From assembly GCA_020796225.1 (NCBI GenBank), contig CM036756.1, positions 65,841,152 to 65,905,151 of the forward strand: a stretch of 64,000 bases of DNA, given 5' to 3'. Position 1 is the first letter of the stretch, and every line of letters starts with the position of its first letter. This DNA is from Arion vulgaris (taxonomy: Eukaryota > Mollusca > Gastropoda > Stylommatophora > Arionidae). The position numbers and the translations under genes are program-made. Positions 25,401-40,400 of the stretch are shown here, one piece after another. The notes below the pieces were generated by a model, which did no database searches, had not been told where the DNA came from, and saw only the letters and a program-made list of their open reading frames with translations.

Positions 25401-28400
25401 GTCAGTTGGATATTCTGAGTAATATATAGAAATCAAAGGAGATCAAAACAAACACAAAGCTGAGAATCTTTCAATCAAATGTTGTATGGCTCGGAAACAT
25501 GGAAGACAACAAAAGACAACACAAGAAATCTACAGACCTTCTTAAACGGATCTTTAGGTGGAATAGAGAGACGGAGATGGTATAAAATTATGAACGATGA
25601 ATTCAGAGAAAGAACTAAGCAGATACCGGTTGGGAGGGAGAGGGGGAGAAGCTAAGGAAGAGAAGCTGGCGATGGATATGACACACATAAGAAGGCCGAC
25701 CCGAAAGCATTGCAAGACAGGCACTGTTTTAGAACCCACAGGGAATGAGGAGTACGAAAAGGCCTAGAAATGCATGGAGAAGAGATCTAGAGACTGATAT
25801 TTAAAGGAGAGGCAAGACGTGGAAAGAGTTGGAAGAGATGGCAGAAGAGAGGAAGGGCTAGAAGACGTCTGTTGGAGACCTGCGCTCCCGTTGGGAGTTG
25901 AAAGGTGAAGAAGAAGAAGCGACTTTACCCAAGAAGAAACGATCGTCTGAGAAAAGTTGATATGTTTTTTTATAGGTATTTTTAAAAAGTTTAGTTTAGA
26001 CACATAAACTAACTAATAAATTTCTTACATTACAGCTTCTGGAAGAACTTAACATTTGGCCTCAAATCAAAAGAATCGCAGGTACCAGTGCCGGTGCGAT
26101 GACAGCTGCCCTGTTAGCTGTAGGATACGACTCTCACGACCTGGAGGCGTTCTTCAGTCTTAACCTTAATAATATATTTCTTGGTATGTCAATCTGTGTC
26201 ATATTGTATATTTGAAAATATTTTTAATGAACTGAAAATCTTTGAAATAACTACGTCATAATGTAACTATTGCTTGATTGATTGATTGATTCATTGGTTG
26301 GTAGAACCATCATCATTGCACTACGGTGAATAACCCTGTGTCTTGCGATCTATTTCTTATACAGGAAAAGCTCAGCTGCAGTGCACTATGGGTTGAATTT
26401 GTTGAAAATGGTATTTTAATGGTAATGAAATGTATGAGATTGGGTAAAGACAATAGTGGTAATACAGTGGATACCATATCACTGCGGAATACCTGGCAAC
26501 GAGACAGCAGATATATTGGCAAAAGCAGGCAGCAGGCTACCACAGACAGACACACCAGTATGACATATGAGGAAGCAAAAATACGGATAAAAATGGCCTA
26601 CAAGAACAAATGATTGAAAGATCACACAGATTATAAAAAGGATGATGCATACCACTAACTAAGTAGAGAGGAACAGGTGGTCATTTTCCGTCTACAAACA
26701 GGGCACAATAGGCTGAGGTACCATCTATTTAACAAATACAAAAAAGGTCCTTCTGACATATGCACATGTGGCACCAGAAGGGGGCAGAAACACACATACT
26801 GCAAGAATGTCCAACATACACTGAACAGAGAGAAAACACATGACCAATCCCCATACCAGTCCAAGGAAGCTATATGGAAATGCACATGGACTCCGGTTGA
26901 CCACCAACTACTTTAAAAACATACAAATCGATGTCTGAAAACGTTGGAAGAAGAAGAAGAAGAAGGGAAAGACAATATACAATAAATGAAATTGATCTGA
27001 GTATCGACATTCCAAGATAATCTTATTAGTTTTAATTGTCAGGGTTTGTTTACATGCTCAACATCAGGACATTGCCGTGCTATGATGCAGAGAGGCGGCC
27101 GCATCAGTCGGATCCGTAGGAGGGGCGGCATAGGCAACCAAAACACAATTACAATTGAAGGTTAATTTAAGAAAAAAATTTGAGGGCGGCATTTCACTGA
27201 CCTGCATCATACTGAGAAAATATACCGCACGGTCCTGCTCAACATGAACACGAAACCAACGTATTATCTTCCGTCTCCGATAAGACTATGAATTTGATTT
27301 CATTTATATTGAGATCAAGGTTCACTGAGAAAACAGCACGATTGTTTCAGGTTGGAAACGAAGCAAGTACTTTCGGAGCGTAAGCCGGGCTTTGTACCTT
27401 TATGCTACAGAAGCCCAGTTATTGGTATTTATGTCCATCGTTTGAGCGTTACATGTAGATCACGATGAAGAACTATTTCTCAGGGAAACGTATGTATACA
27501 TATATATATGTTTCATATTTAGAATTATAGGAGGAGCGTCTGGCCCAATGGGTTAGAGTGCGGGCTCCCATTCGGGAGACCTGGGTTCGATCACCAATAA
27601 AGTCAGGACAGTTTCGCAGTGACTACTCTAGCCATGCTACCATTAAATTCCATAGTCTTATGTACCACTCATGTCTTACACCATTCTAAACAGTGGTATT
27701 ACAGACAGCAGAGACAGTTTATATTTATAATTATATTCTACAAGATAACATTATATACAGCGGCGGCTCGTCATTAAGGGCCAGAGGGGCCGGGTCCTAC
27801 CAAAAATAATGTGTAACCTGTATTTATTATTTATTGGATTAAAATATAACCTAACCCAAAACCATGATTTTTCCGAAAATGTGTGTCTGACCCCACGAAC
27901 AAAAACGTTCACGAGCCGCCACTGATTATATATATATAGGGGATCAGGGTCTCTGTGGCTCAGTGGTTAAGTCGTTGTCTTGTGGGTTTGAGTAATTTTT
28001 TCCCCAGAAATCCCAAGGATTGTTTCCGGAGCTATGGAGTTCATGCTTTATGTAATAGTCTCGCAAGTGGCGTGTCAGTTCTGCAGAGAGGAACCGGTGC
28101 CATTTGGTGTAAAACCTGGTGCAATGAAAACAATTCTTCGTCTTTAGTCCCTTTAGACATATATATATAAATATAATAATAATTCCTCTCGTACCGTTAT
28201 ACGTTACATAGGGCCTGCAAGTAATTTCTCCATACCGCTCTATCTTGGGCAACTCGCTCAATCTCCTCCATGGAACTGAGACCGATATTTCCTGCCTCTC
28301 TCAGCAAAGTTCGTTTCAGGGTCTCTTTAGGTCGACCTCTCTTTCTTGAACCCTTTGCATCCCACTTCAATGCCTGCTTTGATATTCTTTGATCATTTCT

Positions 28401-31400
28401 CCTCAAGGTGTGCCCAACATATCTCCATCTTCTCTTTCTTATAACAGTTGTCACTAGACATATATATGGCGAGAGAAAAACCACGAAAAAAATGGATAGA
28501 TTACAACAAAATCCTTTTTTAAAAAAGCACAAATAACTATCACTCAAACCACTAGAGCAGCGAAAGACAAACATATAAAATCACAACAATGCTCAACAAC
28601 CCGGTAACAGTTTGACGACAAAAGAAGAATAAGACATATATGTATGATATTTCCAATGATATACTTTAAGATAACATCCATGCTGTTTTCTTATTTTTGT
28701 AGATCACAAATTTGGCTACCTCAGCCTTCTTCCTAATCTTCTGACATCGTATGGATGGAATCCAGGAAAGAGAATCTATAAATGGTTTGGTCAGAAGATA
28801 TTTGAAAAGACTGGCGACATGGATACAACTTTTAAACAGGTTTTTATTCTCCTTTTTATTCTTACTTTCTGGTTACATTAATATAGACCGCTGTTTGTTA
28901 GTTAAAATACCAAAACACCAAGTAACGAGTCCTCTTATACAGGATGTTCAAGATAAAAGTAGCCTATCAATGGAGCTAATCTGGCATATATTTATGAAAA
29001 TAAGAATGTTCAGTTATGACGTAGTATAGGTCAAGGCTGTGTGAAGGTGTGAAATTGTAGTGCGGGAAGGGGCGATGAACAAATGTGACGTAGGACGAGC
29101 TAGTCAGAACCGGTTTAAATAGTAAATATACACCACGCAATAGGTAACTAGCAATTTTTGATTTGTCAATGGGGCTACTTTTATATTGAACACACTGTAT
29201 AAAGACTGGTCTCTAACAAAGGGTATTTCGTGTAACAGTTATTCTCCGAAAGGGTTAATTCTTTTTGTGTTTGTTGACCTACCCCGCTCTTATGTAACCA
29301 AAAACAGACTCGTTCACATGTTGAAAGGGCGCGTCTCGGCTTAAAGAGACTTTAGTTCCTCCATAACAAAAGTAATGTCTGTAACTAGTCTCTTGCAGCA
29401 AGTCTCTAATTTGTCACTTAGATAAGCCTCCGTCTGTTCATCTTGCAAGAAGCCTTTAGCGTGTGTCTTGCGAAAAGTATATATCTGTACTTCTTGCATG
29501 AAATATCTGACTAGTGTCTTGCAAAAAGCCTCTAACTGATCTTATTCAAGAAGCCTGTAATTGGTTCTCTTGTCTTAAGCGTCAAACTGGTATTTTTCAA
29601 CTAGTCTTGGACCAGTATGTTCACTGCCAGGAAGGAAAGCAATGGCATTCTACCTTCCATGAAGTTGCCTGGATAACACTAACAGTAATATGGTATCGTC
29701 TACTACACATTTTTCAATTAGGATCAACTCTATCTTTCGCCCTTTGATTGTTTGATAGGACCCTCATCATTGCACTTCGGTGAGTAATTGTGTGTGCTCT
29801 AATCTCTTTCTTACACAGAAGATCTCAGCTGCAGTGCACGAACTCCGTAACCCCGGCGAGAGTCCCTGGTGTAATTTTGAAGATGAAGATTTTTGTACGA
29901 ATTTTATTTTTAATGTTTTCTAATGAATTTTGTCCGGGCAGCGGCTTTGCAGCCTGCTCTTCTCGATTTTGAACTGCCAATGGCTCTTTTACGTGCTCAA
30001 ATTGAACACGGGACTTACGTTTTATCGTCCGTCTCTGATAGGACTATGAACTCGATCTCACCTACACTGAGATCAGGGATCTCTGGAAAAATAACCAGAT
30101 TTGACCTCATCTGACCATAACTGAAGATCTGGCGCCTGTATTTACAAATCAGAAAAAAATGCCTAAGTTGTTACTTGCTAGGGATAAGTATCGCTTTTGA
30201 AACATCTTTTCCAGTTTCTCACATGCTGATGTTTACATGTTCCATTTTCTTTTATTTATGTCCTCTACCTGTTAGTACATTACAACCAGTGGCGGCTTGT
30301 AATCATTTTTGTTGGTGGGGCCAGACACAAATTTTCGGAAAAATCATGGTTTTGAGTTATGTTTTAATAAATAAAATAATAAATAAACGTTACACATTCA
30401 TATGCACGGTCCCAGTGGCCTTTAATGACGAGCCTCCACTGATTACAACTGTATATTATTTCCTTGCATTGTTTTTATTGATTGTAATTCCAGATTTACG
30501 AGAGATATAACCGTGAGCTCTGTCTTGTTGTTACCAATTTAAACCAAATGACGACACTGTACTGTCATCCCAAGACCACACCTGATATGCCTGTGAGGCT
30601 AGCAGTGCGAATGTCAATGAGTATACCAGGTGAGTTGTTATCCTTCTACTGTTCGTTTTGACACATTCAACTTGTTAAAGGGAAGTGCTTATGTTAGTAA
30701 TTTTATTTATGTTGCATAATCTTCTTCTTCTTCTTCAAACGCTTCATATTGATCACCTATCAACCAATCTGTGTGATTTGTATGTGATCCGAGCCTAAGA
30801 GCGACTGTACGTTGTGACAGTTATACGCCTATAAGTAGACCAGCACATCCGATTTCTGCGCAGCTTTTTATTTACTAGGGTAGCATTCCTAGTGCCTACA
30901 TTAGCCGCCTCTTACGACATACCTTGTAGGTCGCAGTGGTACTATTCTTTGCTTCTCTTGCGGGCCCCGGCACCACACAGGCGATTGCATAATCTAATTC
31001 GTGAGAAGAATAAAACAAAAATCACGGTCTAATATTAAATATCAAATAATTGAATCACATATTAAATATCAAATAATTGAATCACATATTAAATATCAAA
31101 TAATTGAATCACATATTAAATGTCAAAGAATTGAATCACATATTAAATATCAAATAATTGAATCACATATTAAATGTCAAAGAATTGAATCACATATTAA
31201 ATATTAAATAATTGAATCACATATTAAATATCAAATAATTGAATCACATATTAAATGTCAAATAATTGAATCACATATTAAATGTCAAAGAATTGAATCA
31301 CATAGTTGTAACAAAGTTAAACAAAACATAGTTTGCTCGCAAACTAAACACTCTAGATAAAATGCAACATCGTGTGCAATACTCATTAATTTGTTTATTC

Positions 31401-34400
31401 GTACGTTGTTGTTTTTTCCCTTTAATTGAATGTACATTAATTGTCAATATTCTTCTCTGGTAGGTATGTTTGAAGCTGTGAGACATACTTTACATGGACA
31501 TACTGACATATTTGTTGATGGGGGAGTTCTCTGTAACTATCCTATTCACTGCTTTGATGGTAAGTATTATATCGTCAACCTCTCTCTCTGTCTCACACTA
31601 TTTCTCTCTGTATATCTCTCTCTCCGTATGTATACATATATGTATGTGTAATTGTGCATGTGTGCCTGTGTATATGTTTGTGTCTCATTGGTGCTGTCTG
31701 CATGTATGTGTGTTCATGCGTGCATGTGTGCCTGTGTATATGTTTGTGTCTCCTTGGTGCTGTCTGCATGTATGTGTGTTCATGTGTGCATGTGTGCCTG
31801 TGTATATTTTTGTGTCTCCTTGGGGCTGTCTGCATATGTACGTGTGCTCATGCGTGCATGTGTGCCTGTGCGTGAATACGTGTACTAGCGTGTGCATGTG
31901 TGAGCTTCTTGCGTTCGTCCGCTCTGAATTCAGGGGTAGACATTGCGCTTGGTATGGCGCTTCTGACTGATTTTTGCATGAAGGTGTGCTTTCCATTTCT
32001 ATCAGTGTCCCCCGCCATACAAGATTACCTTCTCTGACTTCAGAGGTACATGTGTGAGCTCATGTCTATGTAAGCATGTGTTACTGTGTGCATGTGTACT
32101 AGGTGCATATGTGTGTGTGTGCTTACGATATGTATATATGATTTTCTGGTGCAACTATTAAGGATCGAATCCTATTACATATACCGTACAGTTGAAGACG
32201 GGACAACTATCCTAACTCCACTAGAGTCGTCAGTTTGTCGAAGTAGCTTGGCCCTGACCGCTTACATAATTGGCGTTGTCATAGTGCTTAAAATGTTTAT
32301 GGAATGGCTCAGCATGTTACGAGATTGAACCCTGACATATCTGCTAGAACAGTCATCACTTGAACATCCGGATCAAAAGGAGGAAAATGAAAACAAACAA
32401 AAAAATAACTTGTAGACTCACAATGGAAGAAGAAATGCTCAGAATATATATGACATTGAACACACTGCTGAAGGATACAAAAGACAGAGGAGAATGAAGA
32501 GTCCTTGCAGAAGCCTCATGTGCCAACAAAGAGTATGACGATAATTAATCAAAGAGTTAGCTACAAGTTTCCAGACTAGATCCTCAACACAATTCACCGT
32601 AAGAAATCGTATTAACCCTTACTGCTTTGTCTGAGACTTGTATGTTTTCAGAATTTAACACGGAAAGGTAAAACAAAGTTCAGTTATCAGTTATATGATA
32701 AATATCATTATATCACTCCGGACTCGTCCATAAGTGCTCCGATCTCCGTCTTAACAATTCTAACAGCGGCCAGAGGCCCAACACGCTAGTTCAATGTGGA
32801 TTAATCAATCTCTTTGCATATTTGGTATGTTATTCCTTTCAGGTTGTACCAATATCGACACCTATCACTCTCAATCTTGTCAGTGAGTGGGATTCACAAC
32901 CGTGAAACTCCTCTGTTCAGAAAGACTCTCAGTGCGTTAAGAATGTCATTTCGGTCCATGGCAGCTCCCTCGATATTGTAGCCATGTCAGCCAATCTATC
33001 AATTCGTTCATTACCACTGACTCCTGCATGCCCAGGGACGAAAACAAAGTTTAGTTCAATGTATTATCCCGTATCACTATCATGTGCAATGTCTTGGACT
33101 TCAGCTTTATTAGAAACCAAGAGCATCAACTTAAACACACACTGATTGTGTTCAAGTAATGTGGACACTACAGTTCGCATAGCCATTGATGTGTGAATGA
33201 CTTATCGATACAAGGGAAGAATGCAGTAAAATTATGTACACAAACAAGATACAGTTAAAATTATGTAGCAAAGAAACGTCGCTGTATTTTGTTTTTGTAC
33301 TTTGTAAAACGACATTACTTTTGTTGTTTCCTAAATGACTTAATCAATTAGGTCATGAATTAAGACTGGATTTAGTAGATGTGACAAACATGATCTATTA
33401 CTCGTTCCGTTTACTCAAATGTACCAACAAAAATTGATCATTGAACTTGTTCGACATTTAATTATCTCAGTTATGGTATCTTTTAACCTGTTATTGAACG
33501 TTATGTCCAGGCTGGTGGTTATCAATGAAACCTGAAGACAACTTTCTTGAGAAGCTTCAACCTCTAGAAGATATACCCAGACTGCTGGAGAGATCAGAAA
33601 GATTTGGTACATATAATGAAAAGACTCTTGGAATGCAGTTGGTAAGTTCATTAATATTGAGTTGTTGTCTTTTTAATACTGTTCTGTGCGTGTGTATTTG
33701 TGTCTGCATTTAGTTCTGTCATTCAGAGTATAATTAGATTTTTAATCGCGTGTACTTTTAAAATGTAAATCTTATAAAATGGGGCGAATTCAGGAGAAGT
33801 GATGAAATCAGAGATGTGTCTGGTCAACCACTAGTAACAATTGTTATAAGAAGGAGAATATGGAGATATATTGGGCATATCTTGAGCTGAAATTATCAAA
33901 GAATACTAAAGAAGGCATTGAAGTGAGAGGCAAAGGTTTCAAGAAAGAGAACTTAGGCAAACCTTAAAACGAACTTTGCTGAGAGAGGTAAGAAATATCG
34001 GATTCATTTTCATGGAAGAGATTGAGCAAGTTGCTCGGAACAGAGCGGTATTGAGAAATGACTTGTGGGTCCTATGTAACGTATAACAGTACGAGAAGAA
34101 TATATATATGTATATATATATGATCGCAAAACATGCATGTGAGACCAGGATACTTAGCAAATGACTTGAAAAGCACACCAACGCCTTTAAAAACAGAAAT
34201 TATAGAAAACTCATATACATATCATGGATACATAAAAGAACAAATCACACATTGTAGATAGATTACTATTGAAAAAGATATGACAACGAAAGGTGAAATA
34301 TTTTGTTCATATAAAATACCACGAAGGTTACAATCATGAAATGGTATATACCAGGAATGATAAAGAGTGTATTGCCAACGAGATGGTTGTAAACTGATAC

Positions 34401-37400
34401 GCCGTGATAGACGAATTGTCAATGTTTTCATCAGAAGTGAGACAGCTTATATATGATAGAGGAGTTTTCAGAAGAGCTGACATAAGAATGAGGTTTCTTA
34501 AGAAAAATGGTAGATAAATGGACAGTAAACAAATATTATGGACCTCCGGAAAAAATATATTTACCAAACACGGGATTAGAATCACACCCTTACTTCTTAC
34601 GACACCCATTGCCTAGCCCTACAGACGACCGTTTTTTTCAGAATGTATTTTCTTATAACAACTGACCTCTGTTCATGCATCGGTCTCTAACGTTGATACA
34701 GCGTATAATATATTTGTACACATTATAATACTTTTACATAGGGGGTGACTGAATGGTTAAACGCGGTGGTTGTCGACCCCATCGTTTAGATTAACGGGTT
34801 TTATCTGTTGGTGAGAAAATAAAACAGATCACCTGCACGGGCGTGGCGACAGCCTCGAGCAAGTCGTCTAAATTCCAATGCTCTAAAGAATCCCAACGCA
34901 TACATTCAGAAATAAGAAAAAAGCGATGTAATTTTAAACAAATGTTAAAACATATAATAATCATCAATTTCAAAAGATGGTCGTTGATATTCACGATCAC
35001 CTACGCCATCCAGAAGATCATATGATGATGTTGATGATATATAAATATATGCGTGTATTTGTGTTCGAATGGGAAAATTATTTCGTGGACCCTCGCCGGT
35101 GCTACGGAGTTCGTGTACTGCTGCTGAGATCTTCCTGTGTAAGAAAGAGATCGGAGCACACATTGTTACTCTCCGAAGTGCAATGATGATGATCCTATCA
35201 ATCAATTAATGTGCGCTTGTGTTGAAGCGAATTGTTATCGATGTTGATACATTTTGTGTGTAATGTATTATGATAACTTGGAGGCAGGGAACGTGTGATT
35301 GTTAACTTGTTCTCGTCCACAAATCTTCTCAGTATTCAGACAATGAATCATATATCTTCTCAGTATTCAATGAACCATATATCTTCTCAGTATTCAGACA
35401 ATGAACAAGATTTGCTAAAGTACCAGTTGGAAAACTTACGCCATGGAGTACAGCTACAAGAACTTCCTAACACTAAACTTGCCAGGTTAGCTACCATTCT
35501 CTCGCTTATATTTATCTTCTACTTCTTGTTTTTGCTTTGATCCTGTCCTTCATTCCTCTTATTTTTCTTCTTTACAAATTTAATCTCCATCCACTCCCTT
35601 ATATTCCGTCAACGTTGATACAAATTAGATGTGGTGTTATCGTTGTTGGTGTATTTTTTTAACTTCGCTTGAATTGATAAAAAGATGTAAAGTTTCGTTA
35701 GCTTTAAGTACTTTTTTCTAGGAAAAGAATCCACAACACTAACCAGACTGCAAGAACTCAAAGTTAAGTGTGGTGTAGCTCGACAAGAACGCTATGCTGG
35801 CAGACAAAGAAGAATTGTAAACCAACAAAGAACCGGTGTCGTTAGTCGCCACACGCTGATGGACATACTGAGGGAGAGATCGGAGCACTTATGGATTAAT
35901 TTGTTCGACGTTTCAGTGATGGTGATCCGACGACTAAACTAAAACTAAACTAAACTTTTTTTCTTTTCTATTGTTATACGTCGGCACCTGACTGTGTGGG
36001 TGGTTGATCATATGTGTACACGTTCGTGGGTGTGTGTATGTATGTGTGGGTGCGAACATATATATACATGTTTGTTTGTGTGGGCTTTATAGGCGATTGA
36101 ACAAGACATGCATATACAGTATTACATAAGTAATAGACAATTAATGATTAAATATGAAAATAAACAGCACTCGACGTTTCAGCCATAGGCCTTTACCAAG
36201 ATAACAAATAGACACAGAATACTTAACAAACTAAAACATAATTCTAACTAAGGATATAAAAAAGCCTTTGTGCTTTATAGTAAGTTGTGTAGTAAGTATT
36301 GCTGTAAAATCATTACTAGTAACGAAAAGTTGCGACTTTGTAAAGAACATGTAGTAAAATAACTCAGCATAGCAAGGAAGACCGCGTTCTGGAATTCACA
36401 GTCAAAGCCAAAGAGAGGAGGACCAAAAATGTAATGGAGAAGAAAGCATACAACGTATATTATATTATATTATATTATATTATATTATAGAGATTGGGAA
36501 GACTTGGAAAGTCATCGTTTTATGTAGTCGTCATTACATCAAGTGAGCGTCTGTAGCTCAAGCGGTAGTGAGCTCGATCACGAACCCAAGCGTACCTGGT
36601 TCAAACCCCACGGTGGGCAAGTTTGGAAGCAAATTCGTTTCCGTGGGATTTTACAAAAGGTAAAAATAGACCTCACCGTTCAGAAAGCAATGGCAAACTA
36701 CTGACCGTATAAGTGGTGCCTAGAAAATCAACGACTAGTTTACTGTGGTTGATGGCTACGTCCTTTCCGTTGATGCTACGATTTTCATTTTCATTCATTA
36801 CATCAAACAATGACGAATGTTTATTGAGGACCTGTGCTTCGGAGGAAGCTCGTGTGTTAATATTATTATTACTATTATTGTTATTATTATTACATAATTA
36901 AATTCTTTGATGTGTGTATAGAGAAGACTAAATATGTCGGATTGTATGGACAGAAAAACAGACAAATAAAGAAGTTATAGAAAAACTAGTTATTAAGAAA
37001 GAAATATTATTGGAAATTTTTTTTTTTTATATTTTGAACATATAAAGAAACATGATCCATTTATCAAATCCTTATAAGGGAAACGTTGAAGGACCACGAG
37101 CACCAAGGACAATCGAGATATAAGTGGAAGGAAAACTACAAGAAATAGACAAATTACAGCTTGACATAGTACAACATCAAGGCAAGAGACAGTGGATATT
37201 GGAGATCCATTCAATCCAATCTTCGATGAAGACGTGACACAGATGGTGATGATGGTGATGATGATAATGATGATGATGGTTATCATCATTAATCATCGTC
37301 CGTGTGGTTACCAGGGCTCAAATTTGGGGTGTAAAGAATAGAACCACTGTTACCTGCCACGCATGTCGTAAGAGGCGACTAAGGAGGTTTGGATGAAATC

Positions 37401-40400
37401 GGATGCACATGTCCTAAACGTGTAGAAGTCTATGCGTTTAGGGGCCTACCAAACCAATGTGCAATGTATAAACGTTCTTGGCAAAGATCAAACATATCAC
37501 AAAGAGTGATTAAAATTGGTCGAAAGAACGAACGCAAAGAAGAAGAAGAGGAGAAGATCATTATTCATTGCTAAAAACAAGCATAAATTTGTTTAATGGC
37601 ATATAAAACACACATATAGAATTACATTCTATCTATTTTCTTTAGACATCCAAATTTATATAATTTCTTTTCGTATTTTCTCCAGAGAAAAGATCAGAAA
37701 GAAAAAGCTACAGTTAAAAACAGACCGTGAGCATAGAAGATTAGTAAAAGCCATGAATGCTTTTTTGAGGGTAAAAACAAACATAGAGAATTTAATACTT
37801 ATTTTCTCAATATTAATGTTTCCGTGTAAACAGAATATAAGTCTGTACGAGTATTTACTACCAATGCTAAACCTTCTTGATTCTTAGTGGAGCACTTTTC
37901 AGCTGTCACTTTTTATTGTCTTGTCCACCATCAATTTCGTCTGCTCTTGCAATTGGCTCCAAATTCTAACTTTTCATCTTTCTTCTCTCTATTGTCTATT
38001 GTCTATTCCCAGGTGGAAGATGGAGTTGGTTGTCCACTCTTGCCGTTAAGCGTAGGGATGGAAGCTTTAATTTGCTTTCTAGGGCCAGATGAGTCGCCCT
38101 TGTTGTGTTATTTCCGTGTTTATGTAGTGTGGTCTTGATATTGTCTTATCCATTTTTTCCTTGTTTTTCCTTAGCTCTAGTACCCGATCTCCTTTTATTG
38201 TATGTTGTTATTGGTGGTTGGTTGTATTTCATTTTCATTAAATGTCCAAACCACTGCATTTGTTGTCTTTCGATGTACTCGGTGCATGAAGTTATGCCCT
38301 TTTTCTTTCTTCTTCTTTTCTGTAATCCTGTTTTGCCTCTCAGCTTCGGGATAAGAAGATATTTATAGAACGGGCTTTTGTGTGCACTTCATAAACAATG
38401 TTTTTAGTCGCCTCTGTTATCTCTGATATATATACTGAATATTATCTCTGAAGTCTATCTTTTGTGTGGATGGTCTTTTGCTTTGATCCAATGTATTAGA
38501 GTAACATTGATATTTGGTGCTACTGTCTGTTGTTAATCTGATTATGTGGCAGAACAATTTAATTTGATGTTTCTTGATGAAGTTCAGTACTGATGTTGTA
38601 CTTTTTTCTGATGTCTTCATTTTTAAACTGGTCTCTTCTTGATACGCCCAGCATTCTACCTAAACACTTCATCTCTGTCGTGACTAGTTTTCTTCTATCG
38701 TTTGATATCAGCGACCAGGTTTGGCACTGATAGCACAATGTAGGGAGAAGTACTGTGTTAAACAATGCTCTTTTAGTGTTCATGGTGACATGTTTACATT
38801 TCAAAATTGTCGCCATTTGTCCTATGATTTGATTTGCTTTATTTCACGTGTGTTGGATTTCCTTAACTATTCTACAGTTTGCTGGAAAAAGCTTTGGTAT
38901 GTTAAGCTTTTGCATATCCAAAACGATGACTCTCTTCATCTGATGTTGATAATTAACTTCCTTTCTGCGTCATCCTCTTTCAGTACATCCACATTTGTCT
39001 TTTTAGCAGTCAATGGATTCTTAACACTATTCTGTAAAATTTTATTTGTGTGACCTTTGATCAAACTTGTACATTTATATAACTTGATATCATATGCTGA
39101 ACTGACAATACAGCATTTAAGAAATTTATCGTCTTGCTTGTATAGACTACGACTTGTTTCATAGATTAAACTGTAAACGGGGATGTTTATTTTTTCTTCC
39201 TATCTACAAACGTGAATGTTTTGTTCTTTCAATCTACAGTTGTGATTGTGTTCATCTTTCTATCTACAGATGTGATTGTGTTCATCTTTCTATCTACAGA
39301 TGGGATTGTGTTCATCTTTCTATCTACAGATGTAGTTGTTTTTTTCTTTCTATGTGCAGCCGTGATTGTTTTGTTCTATCTACAGACGTTAATGCTTTTC
39401 TTCCTGTATACATACATGATTTTTTCTCCTAATCTGTAGACGTGAATGTTTTCTCTTCCTGTCTTCAGATGTGAATGTTATTTCTTCTTATCTGCAGGCG
39501 CTGAACAAACACAACGTAGACAGAAATGACACCATTGATCGAGAGGAACTTGAGGCTGCCTTGAATGATGTAAGTTCACTGACTGCCAAGTTACCATGGT
39601 CTGATCTATTATTGACAAACCTAATGTTAACTTAACTTGGTTGATGGAATGCATTTAAAATGCAACTCGATTTTCACACACTTCTAGCACACCTACAAAC
39701 TTGAATGATGTACACAGTCCTAAATTTGTCGAAAATAAACTTTGCTAGTTTCTCTCATTTTTGTATCAGAAAAAGTTATACTGACAAGATTATTAAATTA
39801 ATCTTTAAGCCCGTGTGGTGCTGGGGCTCGCAAGGGGAGCAAATAATAGTACCACTTCGACATACAAGGCATGTCGCAAGAGGCAGCTGAGGTAGGGGCC
39901 TAGGGAAGCTAACCTAGTAAATAAAAAGCGTAGCAGAAATCGGATGTGCTGGCCTACTTGTAGGTGCATAATTGGCACAAAGTACAATCGCTCTTAGGCT
40001 CAGATCACATACAGATCACACAGAGTGGTTAACAAATGGTCGATATGGAGCGTTCGAGGAAGAATAATTTAATCTTTAAAAGGATCAGTTGCGGAAAGAT
40101 TGACTTCACTGAACCGGGATTTACCCCATATAGCTCGTACTCTCTCCACAGAAGTAGCACGCCACCTGCCGATATTATTGCACAAAGCACGAACTCCGTA
40201 ACTCCAGCAACAATCCTAGGGGTCTCTAAAATAATGCATTTTTTTTAAAAAAGCGGTGCAGTTCGGATTCAAACCCACGACATTCAGAACGCAAGATAAA
40301 AGCTTAACCACTTAGCCAAAGAGACCCCATATGAAATGAATATATTCAAATACTGGAAAGTAACTAGGAAGAAATCATTTAACAAGCTATTTCGTTGAGC

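Noticed and set aside
27530..27605. A tRNA gene (A and B boxes present)
   Set aside because: The anticodon arm does not fold, the sequence runs into a non-tRNA body, and a 15-bp target duplication flanks the whole unit.
31593..31996. Cys/Val- and His/Thr-rich ORFs as secreted peptides
   Set aside because: They are readings of a TG-rich 65-bp tandem repeat on both strands inside an intron.
34741..34810. tRNA-like sequence (gtgactgaatggttaaacgc)
   Set aside because: It has an A-box-like stretch but no matching B box or second copy in the window, so I could not assign it.
36543..36620. A tRNA gene at the head of SINE family 1
   Set aside because: The head is part of a dispersed repeat with target duplications and lacks a proper acceptor stem and 3' end.
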